This document shows, piece after piece, positions 27,695-37,400 of a stretch of DNA of 64,000 bases. How positions within the stretch are numbered: position 1 is the stretch's first letter; the number at the start of each line of letters is the position of its first letter. The translations under genes were made by a program, and so were the position numbers. The notes beneath the pieces are model-generated. The model saw only the letters and a program-made list of their open reading frames with translations. It ran no database searches and had not been told where the DNA came from. The DNA comes from Gillisia limnaea DSM 15749 (GTDB lineage Bacteria; Bacteroidota; Bacteroidia; Flavobacteriales; Flavobacteriaceae): the NCBI RefSeq assembly GCF_000243235.1, contig NZ_JH594606.1:2538572-2602571 (forward strand). The letters run 5' to 3'.

Positions 27695-28618
27695 ATGGCC
27701 ACAAAAAATAATCATACCCAACTCATAAAAACCGAAGCCATGCGCCTCGGTTTTATGTCTTGTGGGATCTCCAAAGCCGAATTTCTTGAGACAGAAGCTC
27801 CAAGATTAGAAAGCTGGCTAAAGCGGAATATGCATGGCGAAATGAGCTATATGGAGAATCATTTCGACATAAGACTGGATCCAACAAAATTAGTTGATGG
27901 CTCTAAAAGTGTGATCTCCTTCTTGCTTAATTATTATCCTTCACAATTTCAAAAAGCAGATTCTTACAAGATCAGCAAATATGCGTATGGCACCGATTAT
28001 CATTTTGTAATTAAAGAGAAACTGAAGCAATTACTTCAATTTATTCAGCAAGAAATAGGGGAAGTAAAGGGTAGGGCATTTGTAGATTCTGCTCCTGTGC
28101 TGGATAAAGCTTGGGCTGCAAAAAGCGGACTTGGATGGATTGGAAAAAATTCGAATTTACTTACCAAACAGGTGGGTTCCTTTTATTTCATTGCAGAATT
28201 GATTGTAGATCTGGAACTGGAATATGACACTCCTGTCACTGACCACTGCGGAAGTTGTACCGCCTGTATAGATGCCTGCCCAACGCAGGCAATTGTAGAT
28301 CCTTATAAAGTAGATGGAAGTAAATGCATTTCGTATTTCACTATCGAACTAAAAGAAGAGTTGCCAACTTCTGTAAATGGGCAATTTGATGACTGGATGT
28401 TTGGCTGTGATATTTGCCAGGATGTTTGTCCCTGGAATAAATTTTCAAAACCTCATAATGAACCTCTTTTCAACCCTCATACGGATTTGCTGGGGATGAA
28501 CAAAAAAGACTGGCAGGAGATCACCAAAGAAATTTTCAGCGAAATTTTTAAAAAATCGGCTGTAAAAAGAACAAAATTTGAAGGATTGAAGCGAAATCTT
28601 CGTTTTTTGGAGGATTGA
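27695..28618 (+). CDS. queG: Epoxyqueuosine reductase QueG
   Basis: QueG catalyses the last step of queuosine tRNA modification, reducing epoxyqueuosine with a cobalamin cofactor and two 4Fe-4S clusters. The 307 residues include the family segment [24 protein letters not shown]. The first ferredoxin motif is [11 protein letters not shown] (from Cys185, with Cys195). The second set is Cys212 together with [10 protein letters not shown] (from Cys238). No HEAT-repeat extension is present, as in short QueG forms. A broken second copy of its last 298 bp occurs 1.26 kb downstream (separate entry). Confidence 0.95.
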   Translation: MATKNNHTQLIKTEAMRLGFMSCGISKAEFLETEAPRLESWLKRNMHGEMSYMENHFDIRLDPTKLVDGSKSVISFLLNYYPSQFQKADSYKISKYAYGTDYHFVIKEKLKQLLQFIQQEIGEVKGRAFVDSAPVLDKAWAAKSGLGWIGKNSNLLTKQVGSFYFIAELIVDLELEYDTPVTDHCGSCTACIDACPTQAIVDPYKVDGSKCISYFTIELKEELPTSVNGQFDDWMFGCDICQDVCPWNKFSKPHNEPLFNPHTDLLGMNKKDWQEITKEIFSEIFKKSAVKRTKFEGLKRNLRFLED

Positions 28619-28681
28619 AATGTTCTTTTTAATTTTTATTTAGTAGTTTTCCGGGATAAAGGAATTAATTAAACGGTATAG

Positions 28682-29086
28682 GTGAAAGTAAAATATGATG
28701 AAGAGCAAAGGCTCATAGAGATCGATGATAATTTTGGAAGGAATAACTGGACTCTTAAATTTGTGTTGATCCTAAATATTGTCAATGGTGGTTTTAATTT
28801 AGTTCAATCTTTCCTTACCGGCTTTAACTGGTTTTCTGTGATGTGGGTTTCGATAAGCCTAATTTCCGTTTTTATTCTATTGTTCTTGATCTTCAAAAAG
28901 ACTTCTCAAAGCAGCATAAAAACCAAAGATATTGACTGGTTTTTGCAAAAGGAATTTTTTGGCAAAAAAAGTTTTAAACTTAAGCTGAAGAATGGGAAAG
29001 TAAGAGATTTGTTGAATTTGAAAAAGCAATCGGAAGTCGAAGAATTAAAAAAGTTATTTGAGGGAGCAGGAATACCTTCAAAATAA
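28682..29086 (+). CDS. Unknown small membrane protein
   Basis: I do not recognise a family. The 134-residue protein uses a GTG start (MKVKYDEEQRLIEIDDNFG). Two adjacent hydrophobic helices lie at about residues 24-45 and 50-72 (FVLILNIVNGGF; WVSISLISVFILLFLIF). A Lys-rich cytoplasmic-type tail ends in a short predicted helix. It lies 63 bp after queG and 31 bp before another unknown gene, inside the segment bracketed by the two queG 3' ends. The coding call rests on length, composition and position. Confidence 0.6.
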   Translation: MKVKYDEEQRLIEIDDNFGRNNWTLKFVLILNIVNGGFNLVQSFLTGFNWFSVMWVSISLISVFILLFLIFKKTSQSSIKTKDIDWFLQKEFFGKKSFKLKLKNGKVRDLLNLKKQSEVEELKKLFEGAGIPSK

Positions 29087-29117
29087 ATAAAGCACCATAA
29101 AACTAAATTCTCATAGA

Positions 29118-29885
29118 TTGTTAAAAGCAAAAATTGTTATTTTTCTCTCTGCATATTTTTGGTGTACATCAATTTTTTCTCAGGAAACCATACTTCTGAA
29201 GGGGAAAATTACCGCAGATTCCTTAGATGGTTCTTCTATTCATATAATTAACTTAACAAGACAAACCGGGACAACAAATTCAGTTTCAGGAGATTTTGAG
29301 ATCCAGGTAGCTGTAAATGATATTCTGAAATTTTCTTCGGTACAGTATGATATTGTGGAGGTAAAGATTTCTGAAGAAATTTTTGAACGGAAATATTTGC
29401 AAGTTGAATTGTTGTTAGATTTAAACGAATTGGGTGAGGTTTTGATAAGCAATATCAATTTGACGGGGAATCTTGAGCAGGACCTTCAAAAAATGGAAGT
29501 TTTTAATCAGGCAGATGTAGGTTTTCCATTTTCAAATAAACCAGCACAAAGCTTGATGGCCAGAAAATTTAACTCTTCCACAAATTCACCATTAATCCTC
29601 TTGATCAACACGCTCAACGGAAGGATAAAAATGCTGAAGAAGGCCAAAGAGAATTTTAAATTCGATGCTAAGGTGGACAAGGGCATCGAGATTGTTACAA
29701 CTGAATTTTTTGTCGAAGAACTCGGGATACCTGAGGAGGAAATCCTGAATTTCGTTTATTTCTGCGCAGAAAGCCCTGGCTTCAGCGAAATCATTACCGC
29801 AGGAAAACATCTTGACCTGTTGGCAAATTATTATAAAAATGCTCCAATTTTTCTAAAACAGTTGAAGGAGAAAATTCGGGATTAA
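29118..29885 (+). CDS. Exported protein with CarboxypepD_reg-like domain
   Basis: The 255-residue protein (TTG start) has a signal peptide ending IFSQ at about residue 21. A beta-sandwich like the CarboxypepD_reg-like domain common in Bacteroidetes follows (LLKGKITADSLDGSSIHIINL…TNSVSGDFEIQV…FSSVQYDIVEV). The C-terminal half is helical and charged, without a recognised family. It is probably periplasmic or surface-associated. Its TAA stop coincides with the first bases of the duplicated queG tail, so its end may have been set by the recombination that produced the duplication. Confidence 0.7.
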   Translation: MLKAKIVIFLSAYFWCTSIFSQETILLKGKITADSLDGSSIHIINLTRQTGTTNSVSGDFEIQVAVNDILKFSSVQYDIVEVKISEEIFERKYLQVELLLDLNELGEVLISNINLTGNLEQDLQKMEVFNQADVGFPFSNKPAQSLMARKFNSSTNSPLILLINTLNGRIKMLKKAKENFKFDAKVDKGIEIVTTEFFVEELGIPEEEILNFVYFCAESPGFSEIITAGKHLDLLANYYKNAPIFLKQLKEKIRD

Positions 29886-30182
29886 ATGCTTTTCTCATTA
29901 TTTTACTATAGAATTAAAGGAAGCGTTGCCAGCTTCTTTGAAGGGGCAATAAGATGATTGGATGTTTGGCTGTGATATTTGCAAGAATGTTTGTCCCAGG
30001 AATAAGTTTTCAAAATCTCATAATGAACCTTTGTTCAACCCGCATGAAGATTTGATGGAGATGAACAAAAAGGATTGTCAGAACTCATCAAAGAAACTTT
30101 AGATGAGATCTTCCGGAAATCTGCAGTGAAAAGAACAAAATTTGAAGGATTAAAGAGGAATATTCACTTTTTGAAAGACTAG
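29883..30182 (+). pseudogene. Broken duplicate of the queG 3' end
   Basis: The sequence matches bases 28321-28618 of queG along its whole length, from taaatgc to the stop codon. The translation reads [19 protein letters not shown], then an in-frame TAA, then [14 protein letters not shown] and [19 protein letters not shown]. After a one-base deletion it continues [14 protein letters not shown] with a final TAG. Compared with queG it has one extra codon near the start. It has no promoter, no start codon and no 5' part, so it cannot make a functional protein. Confidence 0.9.
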
Positions 30183-30251
30183 TCTAAAATATTTATTTTT
30201 AAAAACTGTAATAAATTTCATCTTTCCGTCACTAAATAAGTAAAAGAAGCT

Positions 30252-30746
30252 TTGAGTAAAGATTTCTATACCCAGTTCATTTTGCCTTATGCCGGAATTA
30301 TCATTAAGATTTGCCGTGCGTATACCGACAGTGAGGAAGATTTTCAGGATTATTATCAAGAAGTTTGTCTTCAGTTATGGAAGAGTCGGGAGAATTTTAA
30401 AGGTGATTCCAAATGGTCTACATGGGTCTACCGAATTTCTTTAAATGTTTCACTCTCTTTACTTAAGAAGGATAAAAAAGTAAATAAGAAAAGTGTTGAA
30501 TTGCCTAATCTCGATGCTGGTGCACCACAGGACCCGAATCCCTTCAATGACGAATCGCTCAAACTTCTTTATCTGGCCATAAAAGAACTTTCCGAGCTGG
30601 ACAGGGCAATCATACTTCTTTACTTAGAAGAGAATTCGTACCAGGAAATAGCCGAAATCATGGGGTTATCGCCAAATAATATCGGAGTTAAAATTACTCG
30701 AATTAAGAAAAAACTAAAAACATTACTTGATGGAAAGATCTATTGA
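30252..30746 (+). CDS. ECF-type RNA polymerase sigma factor
   Basis: The 164-residue protein (TTG start) has region 2 (DFQDYYQEVCLQLWKSRENFKGDSKWSTWVYRISLN) and region 4 (LSELDRAIILLYLEENSYQEIAEIMGLSPNNIGVKITRIKKKLK), with only a short linker and no region 3. This is the extracytoplasmic-function layout. It overlaps the next gene by 17 bp, the arrangement expected for a sigma factor and its regulator. Its regulon is not visible here. Confidence 0.92.
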   Translation: MSKDFYTQFILPYAGIIIKICRAYTDSEEDFQDYYQEVCLQLWKSRENFKGDSKWSTWVYRISLNVSLSLLKKDKKVNKKSVELPNLDAGAPQDPNPFNDESLKLLYLAIKELSELDRAIILLYLEENSYQEIAEIMGLSPNNIGVKITRIKKKLKTLLDGKIY

Positions 30747-31338
30747 AAATATATGGAAAGAAGGTTTTGAATCTAATAAAAGTTTCAAATTACCATTAGT
30801 TAAGGATCTCTATACTAGGAAATCCAAGTTGATAATTGATAATATCAAGTCCACATCTAAATGGGATAACATTAGTCTTATTCCAATGGCTGTAGTTTTA
30901 TTTGGACTATTTACTTATTTAGATAAGGTTTTGTTAGGATTCTATGTGGGTGTTATACTGGTTTTATTATTTTTTCTGAATAAAAGAATGATGAAGAAAC
31001 TCGATCAATTTAATCCTAGCTCGAACACGTACCAATATTTAATTAATTATTATTCTCAATTAAAAACTGTTCAGAAGTTTTATACAAAATTATTGGCCAT
31101 AGGAGTTCCAATTTTTATAATTCCGGCATACTGGATCTATTTTCAGGAAACCCCTATGATGTCTGGTTTTATGGGTTTAGAAATCTATATCCAAATTCTT
31201 ATAGTAACAGCCATTGCTATACTATTATCTGGGTTAGGGGTGCTTAGTTACAAACTAAGTACTCATTTAGTCTATGGCAAATTAATAACCAGGATTGAGG
31301 AAATTATCAATGATATGGAAGAGTTAATGAAAATATAG
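30730..31338 (+). CDS. Membrane protein, probable partner (anti-sigma-like) of the ECF sigma factor
   Basis: The ATG at 30730 is used rather than the TTG just before it, giving 202 residues. A soluble N-terminal segment (IENIWKEGFESN…VKDLYTRKSKLIIDNIK) is followed by two closely spaced hydrophobic helices (about 52-85), a charged loop, and two more (about 118-140 and 150-175). A short cytoplasmic-type tail ends the protein. Flavobacterial ECF sigma genes are often followed by membrane proteins of this kind, but no zinc-binding anti-sigma HxxxCxxC motif is present. The role is inferred from the translational overlap. Confidence 0.65.
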   Translation: MERSIENIWKEGFESNKSFKLPLVKDLYTRKSKLIIDNIKSTSKWDNISLIPMAVVLFGLFTYLDKVLLGFYVGVILVLLFFLNKRMMKKLDQFNPSSNTYQYLINYYSQLKTVQKFYTKLLAIGVPIFIIPAYWIYFQETPMMSGFMGLEIYIQILIVTAIAILLSGLGVLSYKLSTHLVYGKLITRIEEIINDMEELMKI

Positions 31339-31422
31339 CTGTAATTCTATTCAATCTGCTTTTTGATAAATATCAAGCTTAAAGTATTTGATATTTATAT
31401 ACCCAAAAAAAGTAAAGCTTAC

Positions 31423-31430
31423 TACCTTTG
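31423..31430 (+). promoter_or_regulatory. Possible -7 element before maeB
   Basis: TACCTTTG fits TAnnTTTG 23 bp before the maeB start. No TTG at the usual spacing was found, so the call is tentative. Confidence 0.35.
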
Positions 31431-31452
31431 TGACTAAGCCAAAAACAGTATC

Positions 31453-33744
31453 ATGAGCAAGGAAAGTAAAAGAAGAGAAGCCCTGGTGTATCACGCAAAA
31501 CCAAAACCGGGGAAAATAGAAGTTGTACCTACCAAAAAATATGCAACCCAGCGGGATTTATCACTGGCTTATTCCCCGGGAGTTGCAATTCCCTGTTTGG
31601 AAATAGAAAAAGATAAAGAGAACGTTTATAAATATACAGCAAAGGGAAATCTGGTTGCCGTTATTTCCAATGGTACTGCTGTATTGGGACTTGGTGACAT
31701 TGGTCCCTTAGCTTCAAAACCGGTGATGGAAGGAAAAGGGCTGCTTTTCAAGATATTTGCAGATATTGATGTTTTTGATATTGAAGTAGACACCAAGGAT
31801 ATAGATGCTTTTGTGGAGACGGTTAAAAATATTGCACCAACTTTTGGAGGGATTAATCTTGAAGATATAAAAGCTCCGGAAGCTTTTGAGATTGAGCGAC
31901 GGCTTAAAGAGGAACTCGATATTCCGGTAATGCATGATGATCAACATGGGACAGCGATCATTTCGGCTGCAGCCCTGCTTAATGCACTGGAACTTGCAAA
32001 GAAAAAGATAGATAAAGTTAAAATAGTTATAAGCGGTGCCGGCGCGGCAGCTGTTTCCTGTACCAAGTTATATAAAGCCTTTGGTGCAAAGTCTGAAAAC
32101 ATTGTGATGCTGGACAGTAAAGGGGTCATAAGAGCAGATAGGCAAAATCTTTCAGTGGAAAAGCTGGAATTCGCCACAAAAAGAAAAATTGATACCCTGA
32201 AAGAAGCGATGAAAGATGCCGATGTTTTTGTAGGTCTTTCTATTGCCGATATTGTTGATGTGCCTATGCTTAAGAGTATGGCAAAAAGGCCTATTGTGTT
32301 TGCCATGGCCAATCCAGATCCCGAGATAGAATACAATCTGGCGGTTTCTGCCCGTAAGGACCTCATTATGGCTACAGGAAGGAGCGATCATCCTAATCAG
32401 GTAAACAACGTACTGGGGTTTCCATATATTTTTAGAGGTGCTTTAGATGTAAGGGCAACAAAGATCAATGAAGAGATGAAGATGGCGGCTGTGAAAGCCC
32501 TGGCTTCCCTGGCAAAAGAACATGTTCCGGAACAAGTAAATATCGCTTACGGTGAAACCAAACTTAATTATGGACCTGAATATATTATTCCGAAGCCTTT
32601 TGATCCAAGGTTGATCTCAAAAGTTCCTCCCGCGGTGGCTAAAGCCGCTATGGAAAGTGGGGTTGCCAGGATACAGATAACAGACTGGGAACGATACGAA
32701 GAGGAATTGATGGAAAGAATGGGGAATGATAATAAAATTTCCCGACTTCTTATGAACAGGGCAAAAATGAACCCTAAACGTATCGTTTTTGCTGAAGCAG
32801 ATCATCTGGATGTGTTGAAAGCAGCACAAATAGTCCAGGAAGAAGGAATAGGAGTACCAATATTACTGGGAAGAAGGGATGTAATCATGGAATTGATGCA
32901 GGAAATCGATTTTGACCATGAACAGGTTACCATAATAGATCCCAAATCGGATGAAGAGAAATTAAAGCGCGAAACCTATGCAGATGTTTACTGGCTTTCC
33001 AGAAACCGCAAAGGTGTTACTAAATTTGATGCTCAAAACCTGATGCGCGAGCGAAATTATTTTGCTGCAATGATGGTTAATGAAGGGGATGCAGATGCTT
33101 TATTATCTGGATATTCAAGAGCGTATCCAAGTGTGGTGAAGCCAATGCTGGAACTTATTGGGATGGCAAAAGGAATAGACCGTGTTGCGGCTACCAACCT
33201 TATGAACACCTCCCGGGGCCCTTTATTTATAAGTGATACTTCCATAAATATAGATCCCTCTGCAACAGACCTTGCTAAAATTGCTGTTATGACTGCTAAA
33301 ACGGTGAGATTATTTGGGATGGAACCGGTGATAGGAATGATCTCTTATGCCAACTTTGGCTCTTCAAAAAACGAACGGGCACGCAAAGTAAAAGAGGCTG
33401 TAGCAATTTTGCACAGGTCGCATCCGGAGTTGATCGTTGATGGTGAACTTCAAATAGATTTCGCCCTGAATAAAGAAATGCTTCAGAAAAAATTCCCTTT
33501 TTCCAAACTGGTGGGTAAAAAGGTAAATACGCTTATTTATCCAAATCTTGAGGCTGCCAACGGAACTTATAAATTAATTAAGGAACTTAATAAATCAGAC
33601 TCTATCGGTCCAATTATGATGGGAATGAAGAAGCCGGTTCATATACTTCAATTAGGTGCAAGTGTAGAGGAGATGGTTAATATGGCTGCGGTTGCAGTTG
33701 TAGATGCCCAGGAAAAGGAAAAGCGTGCTGCGCTGGAGAAATAA
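31453..33744 (+). CDS. maeB: NADP-dependent malic enzyme with phosphotransacetylase-like C-terminus
   Basis: The enzyme decarboxylates malate to pyruvate with reduction of NADP. The 763 residues are the usual two-part MaeB form. About 1-425 is the malic enzyme part, with [11 protein letters not shown], the metal and substrate region HDDQHGTA, and the nucleotide-binding [11 protein letters not shown]. About 430-763 is a phosphate acetyl/butyryltransferase-like domain that in this family is regulatory rather than catalytic. It stands 78 bp before ruvA. Confidence 0.95.
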   Translation: MSKESKRREALVYHAKPKPGKIEVVPTKKYATQRDLSLAYSPGVAIPCLEIEKDKENVYKYTAKGNLVAVISNGTAVLGLGDIGPLASKPVMEGKGLLFKIFADIDVFDIEVDTKDIDAFVETVKNIAPTFGGINLEDIKAPEAFEIERRLKEELDIPVMHDDQHGTAIISAAALLNALELAKKKIDKVKIVISGAGAAAVSCTKLYKAFGAKSENIVMLDSKGVIRADRQNLSVEKLEFATKRKIDTLKEAMKDADVFVGLSIADIVDVPMLKSMAKRPIVFAMANPDPEIEYNLAVSARKDLIMATGRSDHPNQVNNVLGFPYIFRGALDVRATKINEEMKMAAVKALASLAKEHVPEQVNIAYGETKLNYGPEYIIPKPFDPRLISKVPPAVAKAAMESGVARIQITDWERYEEELMERMGNDNKISRLLMNRAKMNPKRIVFAEADHLDVLKAAQIVQEEGIGVPILLGRRDVIMELMQEIDFDHEQVTIIDPKSDEEKLKRETYADVYWLSRNRKGVTKFDAQNLMRERNYFAAMMVNEGDADALLSGYSRAYPSVVKPMLELIGMAKGIDRVAATNLMNTSRGPLFISDTSINIDPSATDLAKIAVMTAKTVRLFGMEPVIGMISYANFGSSKNERARKVKEAVAILHRSHPELIVDGELQIDFALNKEMLQKKFPFSKLVGKKVNTLIYPNLEAANGTYKLIKELNKSDSIGPIMMGMKKPVHILQLGASVEEMVNMAAVAVVDAQEKEKRAALEK

Positions 33745-33821
33745 CATGTGATGGAAAGCACTAATATTCTTGAGGCTTTGGTTAATTTTACTACATTTGA
33801 AATCAATCAGGAAAAAAATTT

Positions 33822-34406
33822 ATGATTCATCATTTAAAGGGGCAACTTATTGAAAAAAATCCTACTAACATTGTAATAGAGTGCAATGGGGTAGGATATT
33901 TTATTCATATTTCCTTGCACACCTTCTCGTTGCTTTCATCAGCTTCAGAAGCCATCCGTATTTTTACTCACTTACAGGTTAAGGAGGATTCTCAAACGCT
34001 TTTTGGATTCATGGAAAAATCTGAAAGGGAACTGTTCAGGTTATTGATATCTGTATCGGGTGTTGGGGCAAGCACTGCACGAACGATGCTTTCTTCCATT
34101 GAACCCAGGCAAATCATGGAAGCAATTGCCTCCGGAGATACCGCTAAAGTGCAAAGCATTAAAGGAATTGGAGCCAAGACCGCTCAAAGAATAATTCTGG
34201 ATTTAAAAGATAAAATTTTAAAGGTTTTTGGGGAAGGGGAAGTTTTTGTTTCCCAAAGCAATACAAATAAGGAAGAAGCGTTATCAGCTTTAGAGACCTT
34301 AGGTTTTGCCCGTAAACCGGCTGAGAAAGTTATTGACCGAATAATGAAAGAGACCACAGACCCTACCGTGGAAACGATTATCAAGCTGGCTTTAAAAAAT
34401 TTATAA
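33822..34406 (+). CDS. ruvA: Holliday junction branch-migration protein RuvA
   Basis: RuvA binds four-way DNA junctions and recruits the RuvB motor. The 194-residue protein shows the N-terminal OB fold (MIHHLKGQLIEKNPTNIVIECNGVGY), two helix-hairpin-helix motifs (VSGVGASTARTML; IKGIGAKTAQRIILDLK) and the small C-terminal RuvB-binding domain (EALSALETLGF). It ends 18 bp before sprA; the maeB-ruvA-sprA order is familiar from flavobacteria. Confidence 0.96.
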   Translation: MIHHLKGQLIEKNPTNIVIECNGVGYFIHISLHTFSLLSSASEAIRIFTHLQVKEDSQTLFGFMEKSERELFRLLISVSGVGASTARTMLSSIEPRQIMEAIASGDTAKVQSIKGIGAKTAQRIILDLKDKILKVFGEGEVFVSQSNTNKEEALSALETLGFARKPAEKVIDRIMKETTDPTVETIIKLALKNL

Positions 34407-34424
34407 TTACATTGTTAAACAACC

Positions 34425-37400
34425 TTGAGGAATAAAGACTTGAAATTGAGTTACTGTTTTCGGCTTTGTGTCTTCTGTTTATTAGCTTTTCCCTCCAATT
34501 TAATTGCCCAGGATGAGCCCGTAGTACAGGATTCAGTCCGAACCGGTTATGCAACGGGTACGCTTTCATTACCAAATCCAAACAGCATTGTTGCTGCTTA
34601 TGAATATGATCCGATTTTAGATAGATATATCTATACCGAAACTCTTGGCACCTATAACCTTTCTATCCCCCTTATTTTAACTTCTGAAGAATACCAGGAA
34701 TTGGTGATTCAGGAGGAGATCCGAAATTATTTTAAACAGAAAAATAATGCAATTGCAGAGAACAGGGACCCGGATCCTGATGCCCAACGTGATGCACTAC
34801 CGGGTTATTACGTGAATTCCAGCTTTTTCGAGAATATTTTTGGCGGTCGGGAGATTGAAGTTGTGCCCCAGGGTAGCGTAGCCATGGATCTTGGATTGTT
34901 ATATACAAAACAGGATAACCCAGCATTTTCACCCCGGAACAGAAGTAATCTTACGTTTGATTTTGACCAGCGTATTCAGCTTAGCTTACTTGGAAATGTA
35001 GGAACTAAATTAAAGGTAATCGCAAATTACGATACCGAATCCACTTTTGATTTTCAAAACCAGTTGAGGTTGGAATACACCCCAAATGAAGATGATATTA
35101 TTCAGAAAATAGAGGTTGGAAATGTAAATATGCCACTTAATAGTGCACTAATTCAGGGTGCTCAAAGCCTTTTTGGCTTTAAAACCGAATTGCAATTCGG
35201 GAAAACAAGAATCACTGGAGTTTTTTCTGAACAAAAGTCCCAGCGAAGAACTGTGAATGTGGAAGGAGGAGCCACTATTGAAGAATTTGAAAAGTTCGCG
35301 ATAGATTATGACCAGGACCGGCACTTTTTTCTCGCTCATTATTTCCGGGATACCTATGACCGGTCTTTAGAAAATTATCCTTTTGTAAACTCGAATATTC
35401 AAATACAGCGCATCCAGGTATGGGTGACTAACCGTACCAATAACATTCAGAATTTAAACGATACCCGAAATATTGTAGGGATTCAGGATCTTGGAGAATC
35501 CAATACGCCGGGGAATATACGCCTTGATAATCCTCCTGCCGGATTTTTTAACAGACCTCCTGGCGCTTTTCCCAATAATACCAACAATGACTTTAACCCC
35601 TTTGGTATAAATGGCCCCGGGGAATCTATCTTAACTCCGGCAATACGGGATATCTCTACGGTCCAAAATGGATTCGGTGGTTTGCCGGTTTCAGAGGGAT
35701 CCGACTATGCCAAACTGGAAAATGCACGTCAGCTTAAATCAAATGAATTTATCCTTCATCCTCGCCTGGGTTATATTAGTTTAAACCAAAGATTGAGCAA
35801 TGATGAAGTACTGGCGGTAGCTTTTCAATATACCCTTAACGGGCAGGTGTATCAGGTTGGAGAATTTGCTAATGACGGTATAGATGCTAATATAGAAGGA
35901 GGAGCTGATGGTATTAGGGTAAACCAGAACCTGGTTGTGAAATTATTAAAAAGCACGCTTACCAATGTCAATGAGCCTATTTGGGATTTGATGATGAAAA
36001 ATATTTATGGGCTGGGTGCATTCCAATTGGAACGCGATGATTTCAGGCTGAATATTCTCTATACAGATCCGCAACCCCTCAATTATATCACTGCTGCCGA
36101 AGATGGCAATCTTCCTTTGCCTGAAGATGTTGAACAAACTACCTTGCTTAGGGTATTTAATTTGGACAGGCTCAACAACAATAATGATCCTGTTAATGGA
36201 GGTGATGGTTTCTTTGATTACGTTCCGGGAATAACTATAGATCCACAAAACGGACTAGTAATTTTTACCACTGTGGAGCCTTTTGGGGAGCATTTGTTCA
36301 AAAAACTTGATAATACACCTAATACCGGAGGTGAAGATTACAACCTTCCGGAAACCTATAATCCCAATCAGAAGAAATATGTTTTCAGGGAGTTATACAG
36401 GACCACTAAAATTCAGGCGGAGCAGGAAGCAGCAGATAAAAATAAATTTCAGCTAAAAGGAAGATATAAATCTGCCAATGTAGAAGGGATCCCTATTGGG
36501 TTCAATCTTCCACAGGGTTCTGTAACCGTTACTGCAGGAGGACGGGTTTTACAGGAAGGGGTAGATTATGTGGTGAATTATCAACTGGGGCGTGTTCAAA
36601 TTATAGATGATGCCCTTTTAGCTTCAGATATTCCAATACAAATCAATACCGAGAACAATGCTTTGTTTGGACAACAATCTAAGCGATTCATGGGGATTAA
36701 TGTAGAACATTTGTTTAGTGATAAATTGCTGGTAGGAGGTACTTTTTTGAGTCTTAAGGAGCGACCGCTTACCCAAAAAGCAAACTATGGATATGAACCA
36801 GTAAATAATTCTATTTATGGATTGAATGCATCTTATAATACGGATGTTCCATTTTTAACGCGACTTGTAAATAAGCTTCCAAATATAGATACAGATGTTC
36901 CTTCAAACATATCGGTGAGAGGAGAATTTGCTTATTTGCAACCGGGAACTCCGCAGGTAAGTGATTTTGGCGAAAAGGCAACCACGTATATCGATGATTT
37001 TGAATCCTCCCAAACTTCCATTTCTATCAATAATCCTTTAGGCTGGGAGCTTTCAAGTGTACCCTTGGGTTTTGGAGGAGAGCTCGCCAATGGCGATCTG
37101 GCATCTGGTTATAAACGCGCAAAAATGTGGTGGTACACCATAGACCCCATTTTTTACAGCAGCCAGCGACCGGATGGAATTTCAGATTCAGACCTCTCGA
37201 GTTTTGCTTCCAGAAGGGTTTTTCTCGATGAAATATTTCCTAATACAGATGTTGTTCAAGGCCAGCCGCAGGTTATTTTCACTATGGATGTCACCTTTGA
37301 TCCTTCTGAAAGGGGTGCTTATAATTACAATCCTTCTGCTGCAGGAGGAAGTTCCTTAAATAACCCTAAGGAGAATTTTGGGGGTATATCCAGAGCGATA

